From Comamonadaceae bacterium (GTDB lineage: Bacteria > Pseudomonadota > Gammaproteobacteria > Burkholderiales > Burkholderiaceae_C): a stretch of DNA of 9,752 bases. The notes beneath the pieces are model-generated. The model was not told where the DNA came from. It made no database searches and saw only the letters and a program-made list of their open reading frames with translations. The stretch lies in NCBI GenBank assembly GCA_947451445.1, contig CANFZJ010000086.1:1-9752 (forward strand). Direction: 5' to 3'. A program made the translations under genes and the position numbers. This document shows positions 5,418 to 9,752 of the stretch, piece after piece (position 1 is the first letter of the stretch; each line of letters opens with the position of its first letter).

Positions 5418-7220
5418 ATGCGCGGATTCTGGCTACGGATACTGCTGTGCGGATGGCTGGCGGGCATGTTGCCTGCGCACGCCGACACCGCCGCCTTCGA
5501 CCTGCGCATCAACGCCCCCGAGGCCATCCAGGCCCTGCTGGCCAAGCACCTGGAGCTGCAATGCTACCGCAGCCTGACCGACCTGGACGACACCGAACTG
5601 GCCCGGCTGGTGCAGGCCGCCGAGGCCAACGCCCACGACCTGCTGGCCACCCAGGGCTACTTTGCGGCCCAGGTCACAGTGGTGGTCACGCCCACCCCCA
5701 ACAGCCCCAGCGCACCGCGCGAGGTGCTGCTGACCGTAGACCCCGGCGAACCCGCCCGCATCAGCGACGTACAAATCACCTTCACAGGGCCGTTGGCGGA
5801 TGACCCCGCCGCCCAGGCCCTGCGCGACGCCATCCGCAGCGGCTGGCTGCTGCGCGTGGGCGCGCCCTTCACCCAGGACGCCTGGGACGACGCCAAAACC
5901 CAGGCCCTGCGCAGCCTGACCGTACAGCGTTACCCCACCGGCGAGATCAGCGCCAGCCTGGCCGACATAGCCCCCGACAGCCACAGCGCGCGGCTGGAGC
6001 TCACCCTGGCCAGCGGCCCAGCCTACCGCTTTGGCCCGCTAGCGCTGCGCGGCCTGGAGCGCTACAGCACCACGCTGGTCAGCCGCCTGGCGCAACTGCC
6101 CACCGGAGCCCCCTACACCCAGGCCCAGCTGCTGCAAACCCAGCAGCGGCTGGTCGATAGCGGCTACTTTGACGCCGTGTTTTTGTCGCTGGACACCAGC
6201 AGCGACCCGCAGGCCGCCACGGTCGTTGCCCAACTGCGCGAGGCCAAGCTGCAAAAACTGGTGCTGGGCGTGGGCTTCAGCACCGACAGCGGACCACGCC
6301 TGTCAGCCGAACACACGCACCGCCAACTGCCCTGGCTGGGCTGGCGCGAAATCTCCAAACTCAGCCTGGACCGCGAAACCCAGACCCTGAACACCGAACT
6401 CACCGGCCCGCCCGACGCCAGCAACTGGCGCTGGGCCACCTCCGCCCAGCTGCAGCACCAGGACACCAGCGGCACCGCCACCACCAGCCAGCGCGTGCGG
6501 GCGGGCACTAGCCAACTCAGCGACCACATCGACCGCAACCTCTACCTGCAGTACGACCACGCCCGCAGCGCCACCGGCAGCGACCCCTTGGAGTCCAGCA
6601 GCGCCATCAGCGCCAACTACGCCTGGACGCAGCGCAACTTTGACGACATCCGCACGCCCACCCAAGGCTATGGCCTGGCGCTGGAGCTCGGTGCGGGCCT
6701 GACCCTGGGTCCCGACCAGCAACCCTTCACCCGCGCGCTCACCCGCTGGCTGGGCTACTGGCCAGTGGCAAAAATTCTGGGCACCCCGACCGCTGCATCC
6801 CGGGCCGGTCGATTCGCACTGCGGGCCGAAGCCGGGGCCATCGTCGCCAAGGCCGACGCCAACATCCCCAGCACCCTGCAGTTTTTGACCGGCGGCGACA
6901 CCACCGTGCGCGGCTACAGCTACCAGTCGATTGGCGTCAGCAACAGCGCCGGAGCCGTGGCCGCCGGGCGCTATATCGGTGCGGGCAGCGTCGAATGGCA
7001 GCGCCCCATCGTCGTAGATGGCCGCCCCAGCGCCTGGGAAAGCACCCTGTTTGTCGACGCCGGGGCAGTGGCCGATACCGTAGGCGCCCTGCATGCCAAG
7101 GTCGGCGTGGGCACGGGCGTACGCTGGCGCAGCCCCGTCGGCCCTTTGCAGATTGACCTGGCTTACGGCTTGGCCACGCGCCGGATGCGGTTACACATGA
7201 ACGTAGGGTTCAGCTTTTGA
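5418..7220 (+). CDS. tamA: TamA, Omp85-family outer-membrane component of the translocation and assembly module
   Basis: A 600-residue outer-membrane protein of the BamA/TamA (Omp85) superfamily, which with TamB helps insert or transport outer-membrane components. A Sec signal peptide covers residues 1-22, ending PAHA before D23. Residues about 28-280 form periplasmic POTRA domains; segments such as LLATQGYFAAQVTVVV, VDPGEPARISDVQITF and LVDSGYFDAVFLSLD have the expected strand-helix pattern. Residues about 290-600 form the beta-barrel with alternating hydrophobic strands. The lid-loop motif V497-R-G-Y500 is present and the chain ends MNVGFSF with a terminal aromatic residue, the usual signal for barrel assembly. 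CGGAA, seven bases before ATG 5418, is a good ribosome-binding site. tamB follows after 100 bp. Both flanking gaps are filled by copies of the same foldback element, which is unusual for this gene pair. Length and order match the family well; a generic BamA-like paralog is the only alternative and is less likely given tamB next door. Confidence 0.93.
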   Translation: MRGFWLRILLCGWLAGMLPAHADTAAFDLRINAPEAIQALLAKHLELQCYRSLTDLDDTELARLVQAAEANAHDLLATQGYFAAQVTVVVTPTPNSPSAPREVLLTVDPGEPARISDVQITFTGPLADDPAAQALRDAIRSGWLLRVGAPFTQDAWDDAKTQALRSLTVQRYPTGEISASLADIAPDSHSARLELTLASGPAYRFGPLALRGLERYSTTLVSRLAQLPTGAPYTQAQLLQTQQRLVDSGYFDAVFLSLDTSSDPQAATVVAQLREAKLQKLVLGVGFSTDSGPRLSAEHTHRQLPWLGWREISKLSLDRETQTLNTELTGPPDASNWRWATSAQLQHQDTSGTATTSQRVRAGTSQLSDHIDRNLYLQYDHARSATGSDPLESSSAISANYAWTQRNFDDIRTPTQGYGLALELGAGLTLGPDQQPFTRALTRWLGYWPVAKILGTPTAASRAGRFALRAEAGAIVAKADANIPSTLQFLTGGDTTVRGYSYQSIGVSNSAGAVAAGRYIGAGSVEWQRPIVVDGRPSAWESTLFVDAGAVADTVGALHAKVGVGTGVRWRSPVGPLQIDLAYGLATRRMRLHMNVGFSF

Positions 7221-7228
7221 TTTCGCTC

Positions 7229-7316
7229 CCATTTCAATCCGATATGTCGTTGCTTCGCCAAGCCGCGGCAAGCCACTGTCTGCGGCTTCGCGCCTAATCT
7301 CGAATTGAAATGGAAA
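7229..7316. repeat. Foldback element, copy 2, filling the tamA-tamB gap
   Basis: Second copy of the element before tamA, in the same orientation. Terminal inverted repeats are CCATTTCAAT (7229-7238) and ATTGAAATGG (7304-7313). Here the centre differs: AAGCCGC (7260-7266) and GCGGCTT (7282-7288) pair as a perfect 7-bp stem around a 15-base loop. The right arm (7275-7316) is identical to copy 1, while the left arm differs at one position. The copy begins eight bases after the tamA stop and ends four bases before the tamB start. Its GGAAATG end is the only ribosome-binding-like sequence for tamB. Confidence 0.85.
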
Positions 7317-7320
7317 TGAA

Positions 7321-9752
7321 ATGAAGCGCCTGCTGTGGTGGTTACTGGCCCCTCTGCTGGTTTTGATCGGGCTGGCCAGCGGCGCGTGGCTGTGGCTGGG
7401 CAGCGATGCGTCGCTGGCCACCGCCTTGCAGCACACCGCCCGCTTCTTGCCTGCGGGCCACACGCTGGAGGCGCAAGATGTCAGCGGCTCGCTACGCCGG
7501 GGCGGCTACATCGGCAGCCTGCGCTACCACAGCCCCAGCCTGGCGCTGGAGGCGCAAGACGTGGCAGTGGGCTGGCAGCTACGCCCCCTGCTGCAGCGTG
7601 AACTGCGCCTGGGCCAGCTGCACATCGCCACGCTGCGGATTGAGCAAACCCCGTCCACCGAGCCCACGCCGCCGCTGACCGAGTTCGTACTGCCGTTCAC
7701 GCTGCATGTGCCGTTTGACATTGCCGCGCTGGACTGGGTGGGCCCGCCCGCACTGCATGCAAGCCATTTAACCGGAAACTACAGTTTTGATAGCACACTG
7801 CACAAGCTAGACCTGCGCAAAGTGCATATTTCATCAGGAACCTACAGCGCCCAGGCCAGCCTGCAAGCGCGCAGCCCCATGGCGCTACAGGCCACGCTGC
7901 AAGGCGCGCTGGACACCACCCTGCCCGGCACAAGCCAGCCGCTGCACGTGCAGGCCAGCGCGTCCGCCACCGGGCCGCTGGCCGGGCCGGATGCCCTGCT
8001 GCACATCACCGCCGCCCTCGCCCCGGGCAACCCGCTGCAAGCCACACTCAGCGCGCAGATCAAACCCTGGGCCGACCAGCCCATCCACCAGGCCGACGCG
8101 CTGTTCCAGCAACTGAACCTGGCCGACCTGTGGCCGCAGGCCCCGCACACCCTGCTGGGCGGCAGCCTGCAGATAACGCCCGATGGGCCCGACGGCACAG
8201 GCTGGCGCGCCCAGGCCCGCGTGGACAACCGCCTCAGCGGCCCGTGGGACACCAGTCGCATCCCGCTGGAGCAGCTGCAAACCCGCCTGCAGTACCGGCA
8301 AGGCAGCTGGCGGGTGGACACCCTGAACGCACACATCGGCAACGGCGAACTGCAGGCCAGCGGCCAGCAGGCGGGCAATGACTGGTCCGTGCAGGCCCGC
8401 CTGCAACGCATCAACCCCGTCGCCCTGCACAGCCAGCTGGACCCGGCCCTGCTGGACGGCACCGTGAACGCCCACGTGAGTGCCCGCAGCAGCGGCCCGG
8501 CCATCCAGTTCGACGCCGCGCTGCAACCCGCCGCCAACGCCCCCGCTAATGCGGCCTTGCGCGGCCTGCGCATCCGCAGCGTCCAGGCAGTGGGCCGCTG
8601 GGCTGCGGGCGTACTCAGCCTGTCGCAGCTCAAGTTGCAAACCGACGACGCGCTGTTGCAAGGCCCGGTGGACTTCAACACCACCAGCAAGGCCGCCAAA
8701 GGCCAGCTACAGCTCACCCTGCCCGGCGCCCAGGCCGACTTGCAAGGCCAGATCAGCGCCACCCAGGGCGCGGGCGACGTCAAACTCAGCATCCGCGACG
8801 CCGACCTGGTGACCCGCTGGCTGGCCCGCCTGCCCGGTGCAGCAGCCAGCCTGCACAGCACCGCCGTCAAAGGCCAGGCCGACCTGGCCGGGCACTGGAG
8901 CGGCGGCTGGGCCAGCACCGCAGCGCTCAGCCTACAGGCCCAGCTGGCCGTCCCCACGCTGGAAGTCCGCGCCGCCACGGGCGCGCCCACCACCCTGCGC
9001 CAATTCCAGCTCAACCTGTCCGGTGGCCTGCAGGCACTCGACATCCGGCTGCAAGGCGAACTGGCCAACGGCACCCGGCGCGTCCAGCTGAACAGCCAGG
9101 CCAGCGCCCACATGGCCACCCCCAGCCAGTGGCAGGCCCGCATCGCCAGCCTGGCGCTACAGCTGCAAGACAGCAACAGCCCCGGCACCTGGAAGCTGCA
9201 GCTAGACCAAGCCCTGGCGCTGCAACTGGCCCACACAGCCAAAGGCAGCAGCGTGGATGCGGCAGCCGGTAGCGCCAGCCTGAGCGGTCCTGTGCCCGGC
9301 ACGGCCCGCATCGCCTGGCAACCCGTGGCCTGGGCGCACGACGGCGACCGGTCCCGCCTGAGCAGCAGCGGCACGCTGCAAGGCCTGCCCATGGGCTGGC
9401 TGGACGCCATCAGCGCCAGCGCCGGGCAGTTGGCGCAGCTGGGCCTCAAAGGCGACCTGCTGCTGGACGGCGACTGGAACCTGCAGGCCGCGCAAACCCT
9501 GCAAGTCAGCGCCAATCTGGCCCGCCGCAGCGGCGACCTGCAGCTGCTGACCGGCGACGAGGCCGTGGGCAGCAAAGCCGCGCCCAGCACCATCAGCGCG
9601 GGCATCCGCACCGCCCGCATCGGCCTGCGCAGCGACGGCAACAGCCTCAGCGCCAGCCTGCGCTGGGACAGCGAACGCGCAGGCCAGGCCGAAGCCGACT
9701 TCAGCACCGCCATCCGCCAAACCGCCGACGGCTGGAATAATTGGCAATGGCC
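7321..9752 (+). CDS. tamB: TamB, periplasm-spanning translocation/assembly module protein (3' end outside the window)
   Basis: The frame is open from ATG 7321 through the right edge: 810 complete codons plus two bases, with no stop. The N-terminus MKRLLWWLLAPLLVLIGLA continues as one hydrophobic segment to about residue 26 and would anchor the protein in the inner membrane. The rest is a long periplasmic chain of alternating beta-strand segments rich in L-Q-x, V-x-L and A-x-L patterns with small residues, such as LQGALDTTLPG and LKLQTDDALLQGPVDF, typical of the TamB/AsmA-like beta-taco fold that forms a hydrophobic groove across the periplasm. Family members usually exceed 1,200 residues and end in the DUF490/TamB domain, which would lie beyond the window. 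It directly follows tamA, its known partner. GGA at 7312-7314, within the foldback element, is the likely ribosome-binding site. A long antisense frame over this gene is a composition artefact. Confidence 0.92.
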   Translation, partial: MKRLLWWLLAPLLVLIGLASGAWLWLGSDASLATALQHTARFLPAGHTLEAQDVSGSLRRGGYIGSLRYHSPSLALEAQDVAVGWQLRPLLQRELRLGQLHIATLRIEQTPSTEPTPPLTEFVLPFTLHVPFDIAALDWVGPPALHASHLTGNYSFDSTLHKLDLRKVHISSGTYSAQASLQARSPMALQATLQGALDTTLPGTSQPLHVQASASATGPLAGPDALLHITAALAPGNPLQATLSAQIKPWADQPIHQADALFQQLNLADLWPQAPHTLLGGSLQITPDGPDGTGWRAQARVDNRLSGPWDTSRIPLEQLQTRLQYRQGSWRVDTLNAHIGNGELQASGQQAGNDWSVQARLQRINPVALHSQLDPALLDGTVNAHVSARSSGPAIQFDAALQPAANAPANAALRGLRIRSVQAVGRWAAGVLSLSQLKLQTDDALLQGPVDFNTTSKAAKGQLQLTLPGAQADLQGQISATQGAGDVKLSIRDADLVTRWLARLPGAAASLHSTAVKGQADLAGHWSGGWASTAALSLQAQLAVPTLEVRAATGAPTTLRQFQLNLSGGLQALDIRLQGELANGTRRVQLNSQASAHMATPSQWQARIASLALQLQDSNSPGTWKLQLDQALALQLAHTAKGSSVDAAAGSASLSGPVPGTARIAWQPVAWAHDGDRSRLSSSGTLQGLPMGWLDAISASAGQLAQLGLKGDLLLDGDWNLQAAQTLQVSANLARRSGDLQLLTGDEAVGSKAAPSTISAGIRTARIGLRSDGNSLSASLRWDSERAGQAEADFSTAIRQTADGWNNWQW

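Noticed and set aside
5442..5453. Possible lipoprotein lipobox around Cys11 of TamA
   Set aside because: The residue before the Cys is Leu, not Gly/Ala/Ser, and a normal signal peptidase I site (AHA before Asp23) follows, as expected for an Omp85 protein.
6303..7094. A 263-codon minus-strand frame within tamA
   Set aside because: Gly/Ala/Val-rich antisense shadow of the TamA beta-barrel region; no start signal or domain.
5318..7316. The two direct repeats as attachment sites of an integrated element
   Set aside because: Only tamA, a core outer-membrane gene, lies between them and there is no integrase or recombinase. The repeats are internally palindromic, unlike typical att sites.
5318..7316. 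CRISPR-like repeats
   Set aside because: Only two copies are present, 1910 bp apart with a gene between them, far too long for repeat units, and no cas genes are visible.
7906..9390. Recurrent CTGCAAGGC words inside tamB
   Set aside because: They encode the common Leu-Gln-Gly of beta-strand turns in this family and fall in frame; codon preference explains them.
7842..9713. A 623-codon open frame on the minus strand across tamB
   Set aside because: Its translation is a Ser/Arg/Ala/Leu-rich composition with no family pattern. The plus strand over the same bases is an uninterrupted TamB frame with a membrane anchor and beta-strand repeats. It is an antisense shadow of GC-rich coding DNA.

Overview
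The window looks like chromosomal DNA from a high-GC betaproteobacterium, most likely Burkholderiales, family Comamonadaceae (Rhodoferax/Polaromonas/Acidovorax-like). This is inferred from GC-rich codon use, the gene content (DUF1841, diheme cytochrome c4, a MoxR/CoxE-type pair, TamA-TamB) and AGCTAT-type small palindromes that I associate with that family. No phage, transposase, CRISPR, tRNA or rRNA gene is visible.

Layout from left to right. (1) Positions 1-146 are non-coding and hold a structured stretch that may be a cut-off dispersed element. (2) 147-1169 on the minus strand is a WYL-domain transcriptional regulator. (3) A 227-bp divergent intergenic region carries small repeats and a hairpin. 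(4) 1397-1831 on the plus strand is a DUF1841 protein. It ends at a strong bidirectional terminator (1838-1866) shared with (5), the convergent diheme cytochrome c4 gene (1882-2559, minus strand). (6) Divergent from the cytochrome is a tight three-gene plus-strand unit: MoxR-like AAA+ ATPase (2644-3486), GNAT acetyltransferase (3507-4109) and CoxE-like VWA protein (4120-5310), with gaps of 20 and 10 bp. (7) tamA (5418-7220) and the first 810 codons of tamB (7321 to beyond the right edge) encode the Omp85-family outer-membrane protein and its inner-membrane-anchored periplasmic partner of the translocation and assembly module. The tamB frame stays open to the end of the window.

The most notable non-coding signal is a pair of directly repeated foldback elements of about 90 bp. 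One copy fills the whole gap before tamA and the other the whole gap between tamA and tamB. The outer arms are almost identical (72 of 73 positions by hand) while the central 15 bp are mostly replaced; both copies can still fold back on themselves. In the tamB copy the element's right end also provides the only visible ribosome-binding sequence. The left edge of the window may contain a diverged relative of this element.

How the genes may work together: the AAA+ and VWA proteins are expected to act as a MoxR/CoxE-type remodelling pair on an unknown client, with the acetyltransferase co-expressed between them. TamA and TamB act in outer-membrane biogenesis. Cytochrome c4 is a periplasmic electron carrier. 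Apart from the operon-like unit and the tam pair, I see no sequence evidence that the neighbours share one pathway. I did not find a clearly new multi-gene system. The best candidates for something undescribed are the foldback elements around tamA and the AAA+/GNAT/VWA arrangement.
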